Assembly (NCBI GenBank): GCA_934294885.1
Contig: CAKRAK010000016.1
Location: 1 to 61,382 of the forward strand
DNA length: 61,382 bases
Reading direction: 5' to 3'
Source: an uncultured Lachnospiraceae bacterium
GTDB taxonomy: Bacteria; Bacillota; Clostridia; Lachnospirales; Lachnospiraceae
The notes below the pieces were generated by a model. It saw nothing but the letters and a program-made list of their open reading frames with translations. It was not told the origin of the DNA and did not search any database. The translations under genes were made by a program, and so were the position numbers. Positions 33,688 to 42,428 of this stretch are shown here, piece by piece; the first letter of the stretch is position 1; each line of letters opens with the position of its first letter.

Positions 33688-34864
33688 ATAATTCCACTCC
33701 TCTATATCTTGCTATTGCAGCTACGTCCTTATCTCCACGTCCGGAAACGGTTGCCACTATAATCTGATCTTTATCCATGCTTCCTGCTATCTTCATAACA
33801 TGCGCAATCGCATGAGCACTTTCAATCGCAGGAATAATGCCCTCTGTTTTAGACAGATACTCAAAAGCTCTAACAGCTTCCTCATCCGTAACCGGTACAT
33901 AGGTTGCACGTCCGGTTTCATTCAACCATGCATGCTCCGGTCCGATTCCCGGATAGTCAAGGCCGGCAGAAATAGAATATACAGGAGCAATCTGTCCGTA
34001 CTGATTCTGACAAAACAGAGATTTCATACCATGGAAAATTCCCATAGAGCCGTTTGCCACTGTAGCAGCATTTTTCGGATTATTTACGCCAAGTCCGGCA
34101 GCCTCGCAGCCAATCAGTTTTACATTTTCATCCTTAATATATTCATAGAAAGAACCCATGGCATTACTTCCGCCACCGACACAGGCTACAACCGCATCCG
34201 GAAGCTTTCCCTCAGCCTTTAAAATCTGTTCCCGGCTTTCCTTACTGATTACACTTTGGAAATCCCTTACAATCATAGGAAACGGATGTGGACCCATTAC
34301 AGAACCCAATACATATAATGTATCATCCACTCGATTGGTCCACTCTCTCATAGCTTCGTTTACCGCATCCTTTAAGGTCATGGTTCCGGTTGTTACCGGA
34401 TGAACCTTTGCACCTAACAGTTCCATACGAAATACATTCAACGCCTGACGTTCCGTATCTTCCTTTCCCATGAAGATTTCACATTCCATTCCCATTAAGG
34501 CGGCAGCCGTTGCTGTTGCAACACCATGCTGACCTGCACCGGTTTCGGCAATTACTCTTGTTTTACCCATTTTCTTTGCCAGAAGAACCTGTCCTAAAAC
34601 ATTATTAATCTTATGAGAGCCTGTATGATTCAAATCCTCTCTTTTCAGATAAATCTTTGCCCCTCCAAGATCCTTTGTCATTTTTTCTGCATAATACAAT
34701 AAAGAAGGCCGTCCTGCATAATTTTCCAGCAAATCTTTTAATTCCCTGTTAAACTCCGGATCCTTTTTGTAATATTCATATGCCTCCTCTAACTCATGCA
34801 CCGCATTCATCAAAGTCTCGGGAACATATTGTCCACCAAACTCACCGTATCTTCCTGTTTCCAT
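33680..34864 (-). CDS. trpB: Tryptophan synthase beta chain
   Basis: A 394-aa PLP enzyme condensing indole with serine. The PLP lysine lies in NHTGSHKINN, the catalytic Glu in ETGAGQHG and the phosphate-binding loop in GGGSNAMG. This is the normal TrpB1 type, matching the presence of TrpA. The 109-nt gap to trpF contains the ribosome site AAGGAG and no obvious extra signal. Confidence 0.98.
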   Translation of the reverse strand: METGRYGEFGGQYVPETLMNAVHELEEAYEYYKKDPEFNRELKDLLENYAGRPSLLYYAEKMTKDLGGAKIYLKREDLNHTGSHKINNVLGQVLLAKKMGKTRVIAETGAGQHGVATATAAALMGMECEIFMGKEDTERQALNVFRMELLGAKVHPVTTGTMTLKDAVNEAMREWTNRVDDTLYVLGSVMGPHPFPMIVRDFQSVISKESREQILKAEGKLPDAVVACVGGGSNAMGSFYEYIKDENVKLIGCEAAGLGVNNPKNAATVANGSMGIFHGMKSLFCQNQYGQIAPVYSISAGLDYPGIGPEHAWLNETGRATYVPVTDEEAVRAFEYLSKTEGIIPAIESAHAIAHVMKIAGSMDKDQIIVATVSGRGDKDVAAIARYRGVELYE

Positions 34865-34973
34865 TTTTATCTCCTTCCAAATTATAAAATGATCTCCATG
34901 CGGGTCTGTAATTTTATCACTTTTCCCTAATCATTATATTTTTATTCCATTCAACTAAGCCATCACAAAATTT

Positions 34974-35669
34974 TTAATGGAATTCGTGCACCATTTTTAC
35001 GATTTCTTTTATCTTAGCAAAGTCTTTGAAGCCATCTGTTTCTACGCTGCTACTGACATCGATACAGTATGGGAGTTTTCCTTTTCCCTTTAAATCCGCC
35101 AAAATTCTAATCACATTATCCGAAGAAATGCCTCCTGCCAGAAAATACGGCTTGTCAAGCTTCGGAATCAGGCTATGGTCAAACACCACTCCACATCCAC
35201 CGTAGGCATCCTTTCTAAAAGCATCCAGCAGCAGGTAGTTCACATTTATTTTTGCTGTTTTCAGTACCTGTTCCGGAGTTTTCACTCTTATCGCCTTGAT
35301 AATTGTGATACTTTTCTTTGTATTTCCACCGTGATTTTCAATCTGTTTTTTTAACGCTTCTATATATTCCTCATCTTCATCTCCATGTAATTGTATGATA
35401 TCAATAACATGTTCCGAAACGAGTCTGGTAATATATTCTATCTCCTCATTCACAAATACTCCGACTGCCAGAATATCCTTAGACAATTCCGATTTTAACT
35501 TCTTTGCTGTATCAAAATCAATCTTTCGTTTTGATCCGGCAAAAACAAAACCAACATAGTCGGGCTTCACAGCATTGACAAAACCAACATCTTCTAATCG
35601 TTTAAGACCGCAGATTTTAATTTTTATGGGCTTTTCTATTCTTGCACCATCTGTTATTCCATTCCTCAT
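34974..35669 (-). CDS. trpF: Phosphoribosylanthranilate isomerase
   Basis: A 231-aa TIM-barrel enzyme for the third reaction of tryptophan synthesis. The catalytic Cys lies in KIKICGLKRLEDV and the general acid Asp in CIDVSSSVET; GGISSDNV forms the phosphate site. It starts 4 nt after the trpC stop with GGGAG overlapping that gene's end. It is slightly longer than the usual 200-210 aa because of charged inserts near 85-100. Confidence 0.96.
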   Translation of the reverse strand: MRNGITDGARIEKPIKIKICGLKRLEDVGFVNAVKPDYVGFVFAGSKRKIDFDTAKKLKSELSKDILAVGVFVNEEIEYITRLVSEHVIDIIQLHGDEDEEYIEALKKQIENHGGNTKKSITIIKAIRVKTPEQVLKTAKINVNYLLLDAFRKDAYGGCGVVFDHSLIPKLDKPYFLAGGISSDNVIRILADLKGKGKLPYCIDVSSSVETDGFKDFAKIKEIVKMVHEFH

Positions 35670-35673
35670 AAAA

Positions 35674-36465
35674 TCATGCTCCCTTTAATTCCCTAAGCTT
35701 AGAAGCCTTATCCTCTGCCCGCATCAGTGTTTCACCCACCAATACCCCATTCACCTGATTCTTTTCAAAGGCTTCCACATCCAAGCGGGTACGGATTCCG
35801 CTTTCCGCAACAAAAACGATATGCTCCGGTGCCAGACTACGTAATTTGGTACTGTTTTGAATATCCACGGAAAAATCCTTCAGATTTCTATTATTAACAC
35901 CAATGATTCTGGCTCCTGCGGAAATTGCTTTTTTCATTTCCGCTTCATCATGAGCCTCCACCAATGCGCTAAGACCCAGTTCATCACATATTTCAATGCC
36001 CTGTTTCAAAAAAGCTTCATCCAGTAAAGCACAAATTAACAAAACTGCATTTGCACCGATTACCTTTGCCTGATAAATCTGATAAAAATCAATTGTAAAA
36101 TCCTTTCGCAAAATAGGAAGCTTTACCGCTTTACGAATCTCCTCCAAATAAGTATCGCTTCCAAGGAAATATTTTTGTTCTGTCAGCACAGACAAGCAAT
36201 CGGCACCTGCCTTTTCATAATCCTTTGCAATTTCCACATAAGGAAATTCCTGAGCAATCACTCCCTTAGAAGGAGATGCTTTTTTTACCTCACAGATAAA
36301 GGACATGCCCTTTTGTTTTAGTGTTTCTTCAAAAATAAAATCCGGCAGCTTACTTTTTGTCTCATAAGCCATCTGTTTCATTTTATCTAAGGAAATCTCT
36401 TTTTTTTCCTGTTCAATTTGTATTCTCTTATCTGCGGCAATCCGCTCCAAAATATCTGCAGCCAT
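35674..36465 (-). CDS. trpC: Indole-3-glycerol phosphate synthase
   Basis: A 263-aa TIM-barrel enzyme. Motifs: FICEVKKASPSKGVI with the catalytic Glu and Lys, PILRKDFTID with the second catalytic Lys, GVNNRNLKDF and ESGIRTRLDV. It is separate from trpF, unlike the fused enterobacterial form. A 109-bp gap to trpD holds a palindromic remnant of repeat family B (36511-36549). Confidence 0.97.
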   Translation of the reverse strand: MAADILERIAADKRIQIEQEKKEISLDKMKQMAYETKSKLPDFIFEETLKQKGMSFICEVKKASPSKGVIAQEFPYVEIAKDYEKAGADCLSVLTEQKYFLGSDTYLEEIRKAVKLPILRKDFTIDFYQIYQAKVIGANAVLLICALLDEAFLKQGIEICDELGLSALVEAHDEAEMKKAISAGARIIGVNNRNLKDFSVDIQNSTKLRSLAPEHIVFVAESGIRTRLDVEAFEKNQVNGVLVGETLMRAEDKASKLRELKGA

Positions 36466-36510
36466 AGTCTTCTCCTTACATTATGTTCCAACTCTAAACA
36501 TTTGTTATAT

Positions 36511-36549
36511 GTGCAAAATTAATATGATATATCCATATTAAATTTGCAC
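36511..36549. repeat. Repeat family B remnant: terminal arms only
   Basis: GTGCAAAATTAATATG and CATATTAAATTTGCAC face each other around 7 nt, matching the ends of family B at 43241-43390 with the whole core lost. It sits between trpD and trpC and would form a hairpin in the operon mRNA. Confidence 0.6.
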
Positions 36550-36574
36550 CGGAAAAAGTGTCTTGCTATTGTTA

Positions 36575-37585
36575 TCAATCCTGATTAGAAAGTGTAACAA
36601 ACTTCTGTAAGGTTTCCATTGCCTGTCCATTATCCATCTGCTTTTCAGCAAGTCTAACACCCTCTTCAAAAGTATCGGCTTTACCACCGATGTATAAAGC
36701 GGCGCCTGCGTTTAATGCAACTGCATCTCTCTTAGGTCCTTTCTCTCCCTGAAGGATTGCCTTTGTAATAGCTGCATTTTCCTCCGGATTTCCTCCAACC
36801 AGTTCATTTTTATCACATTTTTCAAATCCGAATTGTTCCGGTTCGATAACGTACTTTTTGAATTTTCCATTTCCAAACTCACAAACAGTAGTAGGCGCAC
36901 TCATAGAAATCTCATCCAGACAATCCTGTCCGTAAACAACCATGCCTCGTTTTACACCAAGATTACTTAATACCTGTGCCATTGGTTCTACCAAATCCTC
37001 AGAATATACACCCATAATCTGAAGACTTGCACCGGCAGGATTCGCCAAAGGGCCTAAAATATTAAAGATGGTACGGATACCCAATTCCTTACGTACAGGT
37101 CCCACATATTTCATAGACGAATGATAGGTCTGGGCAAACAAGAAACATATATTGATATCCTTCAGGATCTGAGCACTTCGTGCCGGTGGAATCATAATAT
37201 TAACACCTAACGCTTCCAAAACATCAGCTGCACCACATTTGCTGGATGCTGCCCGATTACCATGCTTTGCAACCGGTACACCTGCTGATGCAATCACAAG
37301 AGAAGAAGTGGTTGATATATTGAAGGAATTGGATTTATCTCCGCCGGTTCCTACGATTTCCAAAACATCCATATCATTTAAGAATTTCAGGCAATGATTT
37401 CTCATTTCCTTTGCAGATGCAGTAATCTCTTCAATGGTTTCTCCCTTCATTGCAAGGGCTGTCAAATAAGCACTTTTCTGTACCTCACTTGCCTCACCAC
37501 TCATAATTTCATTCATAACCTGTAATGCTTCGTCATAAGTTAAGTTTTCTTTGTTTGTTAATTTCATAATTGCTTCTTTTATCAT
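36575..37585 (-). CDS. trpD: Anthranilate phosphoribosyltransferase
   Basis: A 336-aa enzyme that joins anthranilate to phosphoribosyl pyrophosphate. It shows the PRPP-binding VGTGGDKSNSFNIST, the anthranilate-site KHGNRAASSKCGAADV and NILGPLANPAG. Length is normal for a stand-alone TrpD. The ribosome site is AGAGGAAAAGAT; trpG ends 91 nt upstream. Confidence 0.97.
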   Translation of the reverse strand: MIKEAIMKLTNKENLTYDEALQVMNEIMSGEASEVQKSAYLTALAMKGETIEEITASAKEMRNHCLKFLNDMDVLEIVGTGGDKSNSFNISTTSSLVIASAGVPVAKHGNRAASSKCGAADVLEALGVNIMIPPARSAQILKDINICFLFAQTYHSSMKYVGPVRKELGIRTIFNILGPLANPAGASLQIMGVYSEDLVEPMAQVLSNLGVKRGMVVYGQDCLDEISMSAPTTVCEFGNGKFKKYVIEPEQFGFEKCDKNELVGGNPEENAAITKAILQGEKGPKRDAVALNAGAALYIGGKADTFEEGVRLAEKQMDNGQAMETLQKFVTLSNQD

Positions 37586-37676
37586 ATCTTTTCCTCTTTT
37601 CTTCTATTGGTATTTTATTGCCGTCCATATGCGGACAACATATTGTTTACCGGTTCCTTTAATAATGTCCCTAAGC

Positions 37677-38294
37677 TCAGCTTAAGAAATTTTCCAGCAT
37701 CTGTTTGCCGTATTCTGTAAGAACGGATTCCGGATGGAATTGAAATCCATATATATTCCGTTCTTTGTGTTTTATTGCCATAATCTCACCATCTGCGGTT
37801 TCTGCAATTACCTTAAGGCAATCCGGCAACGTTGCCTTATCTCCTGCCAGAGAATGATATCTTGCAATCTTTATATTCTGAGGAATCTCTTTAAAAATAT
37901 CATCCTCTTCCATGGAAATCCTGCTGGTTTTTCCATGCATCAGGCACTTCGCATAAGTAACAGTTCCACCAAAGGCTTCAAAAATTGCCTGATGTCCAAG
38001 ACAGACACCTAATATTTTTCCGTTACCTTTATATTGCTTTACGACCTCCTCACAAACACCGGCATCCTTTGGACGTCCCGGTCCCGGAGAAAGAATGATA
38101 TAGTCGGGATTCATTTTTTCAATCTCCGCTACTGTCATTTCATCATTCCGGATAACTTTTATTCCGTATTGATGTTCAGGTCCTTCTTCCACCTTCTTTT
38201 TATCACTTTTTTCAAATCTTTCTTTTTGAATTCCACCAATCAACTGTACCAGGTTATAAGAAAAACTGTCATAATTATCAATTAATAATATCAT
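37677..38294 (-). CDS. trpG: Anthranilate synthase glutamine amidotransferase subunit
   Basis: A 205-aa class I amidotransferase supplying ammonia to TrpE. The catalytic Cys lies in LGVCLGHQAI, and His and Glu in FQFHPESV; the oxyanion strand is LSPGPGRPKDAG. An unusual charged insertion of about 20 residues (KERFEKSDKKKVEEGPEHQ) follows the first helix. ATG overlaps the trpE stop (TAATG), with the site GGGGAGGT inside trpE. Confidence 0.96.
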   Translation of the reverse strand: MILLIDNYDSFSYNLVQLIGGIQKERFEKSDKKKVEEGPEHQYGIKVIRNDEMTVAEIEKMNPDYIILSPGPGRPKDAGVCEEVVKQYKGNGKILGVCLGHQAIFEAFGGTVTYAKCLMHGKTSRISMEEDDIFKEIPQNIKIARYHSLAGDKATLPDCLKVIAETADGEIMAIKHKERNIYGFQFHPESVLTEYGKQMLENFLS

Positions 38295-39748
38295 TATCCA
38301 TTTACCTCCCCTGCACGTTTGATTGCCTCGATTACGGCTCCTGCCTTATTCGCACACTCCATATATTCACTTTCCGGAACACTGTCTGCAACAATTCCTG
38401 CACCTGCCTGAACATAAACCTTATGTCCCTTTTTAACGGCAGTTCGAATCGCAATACAAACATCTAAATTGCCGGAAAAATCCAAATAACCAATTGCTCC
38501 ACCATATACACCTCTGGCAACCGGTTCTAACTCATCAATAATTTCACAGGCGCGGAACTTCGGAGCACCCGACAAGGTACCTGCCGGCAACATTGCGGAA
38601 ATCGTATCACAACCATCCTTGTCAGACCGGATTTTTCCAACAACCGTGGACGCAATATGCATCACCTTGGAAAATCTGTGAATTTTCATATACTCTTCTA
38701 CCTCTACTGACCCAAACTGTGCAATTTTTCCGATATCATTTCTGGCAAGGTCTACCAGCATATTGTGCTCGGAACATTCTTTTTCGTCTGCTAATAATTC
38801 CCTTTCCAGTTCATCATCAATCTGCTTTGTCTCTCCTCTTTTTCTGGTTCCCGCTACCGGAAATGTCGTTAATTTTCCGTTCAGCAATTTTACCATAGTT
38901 TCCGGAGAAGTACCGGCTATCTCAATATCATCAATTCCAATAAAATACATATACGGAGAAGGGTTCGTTGTTCGTAATACACGATATGTATTAATCAGGC
39001 TGCCCTGATAATCCGCTTCAAATCGTCTGGATATAACACCCTGGAATATATCTCCTTCTCGAATGTATTTCTTAGTCCGTTCCACCATATTGCAATAATC
39101 ATCCTTGGAAAGATTACAGGTGAAGTTTACATTTTCATCCGCAACTTCCGCCTTTAACGGTTCCGTAGAATTAATCAGATGAATCATTTTGTCTATTTCA
39201 AGAAGTGCTGCGTTATAACCCTGTTCTCCATCCTCTGCCCGGTAATTCGCAATCACGCTGATTTTCTGGCTCAAATGGTCATAAGCGATAACCTTATCAA
39301 ATAACATCAGATTATAATCATCAAAATCACTTTCCTTCAAATGAAGCTTCGGTTCTGCATAACCAATCATTTCATAAGAAAAATAACCTACCAGACCACC
39401 GGTAAAGCTCGGCATATCCAGAAGCTTTGGAGAACGATACTGACTAAGAAGCTGTCTTAATGCATCCATGGCATCCTTTTTTTCCGTTGTCTGAATCGCA
39501 CCGCTTTTCATAGTTACGAATCCATTCTTACAGCTAATCTGCAACAAAGGATTCACACCAAGGAAGGAATATCTTCCCCATTGTTTTCCACCTTCCACAC
39601 TTTCAAGCAAATAATACTTACTGTCAATTTCCTTTAACCGGCGCAATAACGATATCGGTGTCACAATGTCCGCATAGATTTCTTTACACAACGGAATCAT
39701 ATCGTAATCCTTTTCGTATTGTTGTGCTTTTTCATAACTTAGAAACAT
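38294..39748 (-). CDS. trpE: Anthranilate synthase component I
   Basis: A 484-aa chorismate-utilising enzyme producing anthranilate. The N-terminal region has the tryptophan-feedback motif YYLLESVEGG; the catalytic domain has AGTSPETMVKL, AGTRKRGET, LVDLARNDIGKI and AGAGIVADS. Start at 39748 behind GGAAGG; an ATG 36 nt upstream lacks a site. It is the first gene of trpEGDCFBA. Upstream lie a conserved structured element (39781-39872) and a T-box, so transcription depends on uncharged tRNA-Trp. Confidence 0.97.
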   Translation of the reverse strand: MFLSYEKAQQYEKDYDMIPLCKEIYADIVTPISLLRRLKEIDSKYYLLESVEGGKQWGRYSFLGVNPLLQISCKNGFVTMKSGAIQTTEKKDAMDALRQLLSQYRSPKLLDMPSFTGGLVGYFSYEMIGYAEPKLHLKESDFDDYNLMLFDKVIAYDHLSQKISVIANYRAEDGEQGYNAALLEIDKMIHLINSTEPLKAEVADENVNFTCNLSKDDYCNMVERTKKYIREGDIFQGVISRRFEADYQGSLINTYRVLRTTNPSPYMYFIGIDDIEIAGTSPETMVKLLNGKLTTFPVAGTRKRGETKQIDDELERELLADEKECSEHNMLVDLARNDIGKIAQFGSVEVEEYMKIHRFSKVMHIASTVVGKIRSDKDGCDTISAMLPAGTLSGAPKFRACEIIDELEPVARGVYGGAIGYLDFSGNLDVCIAIRTAVKKGHKVYVQAGAGIVADSVPESEYMECANKAGAVIEAIKRAGEVNG

Positions 39749-39780
39749 AAACTGCCTTCCTTTCCTGATAATAATGGTTT

Positions 39781-39872
39781 TCACACAGAGTTAAGATACG
39801 CTTCCATAATCTCTATGATCAGCGGTCGTCAAATGCACCGCATAAATACGTGCATTTTCCTCTTCACCACAA
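39781..39872 (-). other. Conserved structured leader element, copy 3 (before trpE)
   Basis: Third copy of the element seen at 2900-2990 and 10006-10100. A perfect 8-bp hairpin AAAUGCAC/GUGCAUUU precedes UUGACGACCGCUGAU, then CGCU-CAUA/UAUG-AGCG. The position is again directly after a terminator, here that of the T-box. Confidence 0.6.
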
Positions 39873-40190
39873 CAAAAAAAAGCTTCTATCCCAACTAAGG
39901 GACAAAAGCCTGTAAATTCTACTTCTGCGGTACCACCCAAATTGATGCATCTGCATCCACTCATTCAACATACTATCATATGTTCCCCATTGATAACGGA
40001 CAGGTTCCCGTTGACACCTACTCTGCATGCTGCATTTCAAGTCACCCTCGTAAGTCCATTCAACTATCGACCGCCTGCTGATTCCCACCATCACAGCTCT
40101 CTGGAAAACTTCACAATAGCCTACTCCTCTTACTCATCGGTTTGTAGTACTCTATGACTAACCTTAAAACATCAGTGTTTCAATCTTCGT
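39873..40190 (-). promoter_or_regulatory. T-box riboswitch, tRNA-Trp specific
   Basis: The antiterminator carries the T-box sequence GGGTGGTACCGC (39927-39938), pairing with the acceptor end of uncharged tRNA. The terminator AGGCTTTTGTCCC/GGGATAGAAGCTT with eight T lies at 39873-39911. Stem I has AGAGAGCTG and GGTGGGAATCAGC parts and a specifier loop containing GAATGGAC, where TGG is the tryptophan codon. It senses tRNA-Trp charging to control the trp operon. Confidence 0.93.
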
Positions 40191-40193
40191 ACA

Positions 40194-40221
40194 TTCTATA
40201 ATATATACCTTATTTTGTCAA
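40194..40221 (-). promoter_or_regulatory. Promoter of the trp operon
   Basis: TTGACA (40216-40221), 16-nt spacer and TAGAAT (40194-40199) on the minus strand, just upstream of the T-box and just after the end of the LysR gene. Confidence 0.7.
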
Positions 40222-40226
40222 GAAAA

Positions 40227-41120
40227 TTATTTCTGATATCTTGCCTTTTGATGGCGGTCACGACAATCCTTGGCATAAGCAATTAAAAATTCATAAAAAT
40301 CCTTTACAATTGGATTTGCGGAAAACTGCTCATTATACGCAATAATAATATCACGCTTACATTCCGGACTCTTAATCGGAAGCAATGCCATATTGGTAGA
40401 ATGAGTGGCATCCTCCCATGAATATTCCGGCCAAAAGCCCACACCTAAACCTGCACTGATCAGACTTCTTACAGATTCAAAGTTCATACTTTCAAATACA
40501 ATATTCGGGGTAAATCCCGCCTCTAAACAGAACTGATCACTTATACTTCGAATCGGACGGGTATCTGCCATCATAATGAAACCTTCCTCTGAAACATCCG
40601 AAAGATTAATTTCCTCATACTCGGCATATTTTGAAGTTGCAGGCACCGCCAGATAAAATTCCTCCTCTAACATCATCTGATTGGTAAATGTATTCTTTCT
40701 TGGCAGGGTTGCCGTTACACACAAATCATAATCGATCGCAGACTGGCTCTGTACAAATTGAAAGTTTACATTGGGATGCTTCGCCTTATACGCAATAATA
40801 CAATTGGTAACAAGGATGGATGCTGCCAATACATTCAGATGAATGGTCTGATTCTGCTTCCTTTCGGCATCTCTTAACTTCTTAGGTAATGCATCCAGAC
40901 TCTTCATAATCGGCTTTAATTCATTTTCCAAAAGCTGTCCGGCAGCACTTAGCTCAATACCACCCTTTTTACGTTCAAAGAGCTTAACATCCAATTCCTG
41001 CTCCAGACGTTTTATTGACTGGGAAAGTGCCGGCTGTGCAATATGCAAAGAATTTGCTGCCTTCGTAATATGCTGATACTTTGCCGCTACCATAAAATAC
41101 TGTAATTGTTGTAATTCCAT
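40227..41120 (-). CDS. LysR-family transcriptional regulator
   Basis: A 297-aa regulator: helix-turn-helix (about 1-60) with YFMVAAKYQHITKAANSL and AQPALSQSIKRLEQELDV, then an effector-binding domain (about 88-290). Start at 41120 follows GGAG; the ATG 12 nt upstream has no site. It lies upstream of, and in the same direction as, the trp operon, but that operon has its own promoter and T-box, so a role in tryptophan control is not implied. The effector is unknown. Confidence 0.9.
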   Translation of the reverse strand: MELQQLQYFMVAAKYQHITKAANSLHIAQPALSQSIKRLEQELDVKLFERKKGGIELSAAGQLLENELKPIMKSLDALPKKLRDAERKQNQTIHLNVLAASILVTNCIIAYKAKHPNVNFQFVQSQSAIDYDLCVTATLPRKNTFTNQMMLEEEFYLAVPATSKYAEYEEINLSDVSEEGFIMMADTRPIRSISDQFCLEAGFTPNIVFESMNFESVRSLISAGLGVGFWPEYSWEDATHSTNMALLPIKSPECKRDIIIAYNEQFSANPIVKDFYEFLIAYAKDCRDRHQKARYQK

Positions 41121-41132
41121 AATTTTCTCCAT

Positions 41133-41559
41133 CTATTTTATTTCATTTTTCATTCTGATAAGAATCGTAAGAGCGCACCGGGAACGTGTTTCCGATTTGA
41201 CACTGGCTTCATATAATATAAATCCTATATATTATAACTTTTATATTATCAAATGTAAAGAGATTTCATCATCACACGATAGTCATTCCTACTATAGCGA
41301 TATCTTTGTCCTGATGCCTTTTTTCCGATGATGATTTCAGAATCCGGTCAGATGTGAAATTTACATGCTCTTTGATATTATGAATTTACATGCTCTTTGA
41401 TATTATGAATTTACATGCTCTTTGATATTATGACTTGTTTTCGCCGAAAAACTGTGCTACATTGAGGAATACATATATATTAGGTATTTGCATAACTTGC
41501 AAAGGAAATACATTTTGTAATTGCCTAACATATAAATTTATAAAAGGGAGGGATTAAAC
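41133..41559. other. Intergenic region with tandem and inverted repeats
   Basis: Between the LysR gene and the zinc-ribbon gene. Besides the 25-bp tandem repeats (41357-41431), it has an imperfect inverted repeat TTAGGTATTTGCATAA / TTTTGTAATTGCCTAA (41481-41528) recalling the outer arms of family B. I see no coding sequence. Confidence 0.6.
41357..41431. repeat. Three tandem 25-bp repeats
   Basis: The unit GAATTTACATGCTCTTTGAT plus ATTAT is present three times head to tail, with one mismatch in the first copy. It lies 129-203 bp upstream of the gene at 41560, in its likely promoter region. Confidence 0.95.
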
Positions 41560-42054
41560 ATGGCAGTTTGTCCTAATTGTGGTGAACAGGTAGAGGATGG
41601 TGGAAAGTTCTGTCCAAAATGTGGAAGCTCATTAATGCCGGACACGGCACAGCAGCAAACAAATCCTCAACAGAATGTATACGGAGGATATCCAAATCAG
41701 ATGTATAACCCATACGATCATACCCAGGAATTTGATCCGAAGGATATTTCAGAGAATAAGGTTGTGGCAATGCTTGTATACCTGCTGGGTCCTGTTGGTA
41801 TTATCATCGCCTTACTGGGAAGTCAGACATCTCCATATGCTGCATTTCACGTAAGACAAGGGTTAAAGTTCGTTGTTGTCAATACATTGCTTGCATTGAT
41901 TGCCGGATTTTTCTTTTGGACCCTAATCATTCCTGCTTTAGTTGGTATCGCATACGTTGTATTGTTTGTCTGCAAAATCATTTGCTTTTTCTCAATCTGC
42001 AACGGTAATGCAAAAGAACCACCGATTATCCGTTCACTTGGATTTTTAAGATAG
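41560..42054 (+). CDS. Zinc-ribbon membrane protein with DUF4870-like domain
   Basis: A 164-aa protein. The N-terminal zinc ribbon has CPNCGEQ and CPKCGSS (about 4-25). A Gln/Asn/Tyr/Pro linker follows (about 28-60), then three membrane segments (about 68-150) with the DUF4870 features MLVYLLGPVGIIIALLG and YAAFHVRQGLKF. The role is unknown; such proteins are common single-gene membrane proteins of Clostridia. The ribosome site GGGAGGG is strong, and a terminator follows at 42098. Confidence 0.88.
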   Translation: MAVCPNCGEQVEDGGKFCPKCGSSLMPDTAQQQTNPQQNVYGGYPNQMYNPYDHTQEFDPKDISENKVVAMLVYLLGPVGIIIALLGSQTSPYAAFHVRQGLKFVVVNTLLALIAGFFFWTLIIPALVGIAYVVLFVCKIICFFSICNGNAKEPPIIRSLGFLR

Positions 42055-42097
42055 AAATTGATACATATATAATTTCTGTAGGAAAAGGATTATGTAA

Positions 42098-42129
42098 AAA
42101 GGGCAGACACCATACGGTATCTGCCCTTT
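42098..42129. terminator. Terminator after the zinc-ribbon gene
   Basis: AAAGGGCAGA-ACC paired with GGT-TCTGCCCTTT around a 4-nt loop and followed by TATT. The tRNA gene converges from the other side. Confidence 0.8.
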
Positions 42130-42138
42130 ATTCCATAG

Positions 42139-42212
42139 TCGGAGTGACGCGATTCGAACGCGCGGCCTCTACATCCCGAATGTAGCGCTCTACCAATCTG
42201 AGCCACACCCCG
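42139..42212 (-). tRNA. tRNA-Pro (anticodon CGG)
   Basis: 74 nt forming a full cloverleaf: acceptor CGGGGTG/CACTCCG with one G-T pair, D arm GGCTCAGATTGGTAGAGC, anticodon stem CTACA/TGTAG with loop TTCGGGA, and T arm CGCGCGTTCGAATCGCG. The anticodon is CGG, reading CCG, with the G37 typical of proline tRNAs. CCA is not encoded. Confidence 0.95.
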
Positions 42213-42290
42213 AACTGAATATAAATGTTACTGTAATAATATAGCTATTTTCTTGCCATTTGACAAGTATAACTTTTACAGATTTTCACT

Positions 42291-42428
42291 TTATTTTTTT
42301 ACAACACTGATAATCTCATCCCAATTATCCAGTACATACTGTCCTAAAATCGGATCATACATTTTTCCAAGATTATTTTCAATTTCATGATAACAGTAAT
42401 CAAAGTCGTGAGCCTTATTCACAATCAT
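42291..42428 (-). CDS. 45-aa ORF overlapping the fur stop; HD-GYP-tail-like
   Basis: Begins at an ATG sharing ATGA with the Fur-family stop codon and reads MIVNKAHDFDYCYHEIENNL, then KMYDPILGQYVLDNWDEI. It resembles the last helices of HD/HD-GYP phosphodiesterases, where a YDP/FDP segment is common. It may be a coupled small protein or the tail of a lost HD-domain gene. No separate ribosome site is obvious. Confidence 0.45.
   Translation of the reverse strand: MIVNKAHDFDYCYHEIENNLGKMYDPILGQYVLDNWDEIISVVKK

Noticed and set aside
39781..39872. Promoter inside the conserved leader element (TTGACG)
   Set aside because: No -10 box lies at proper distance in all three copies; only the trpE copy has a weak TATGGA at 18 nt.
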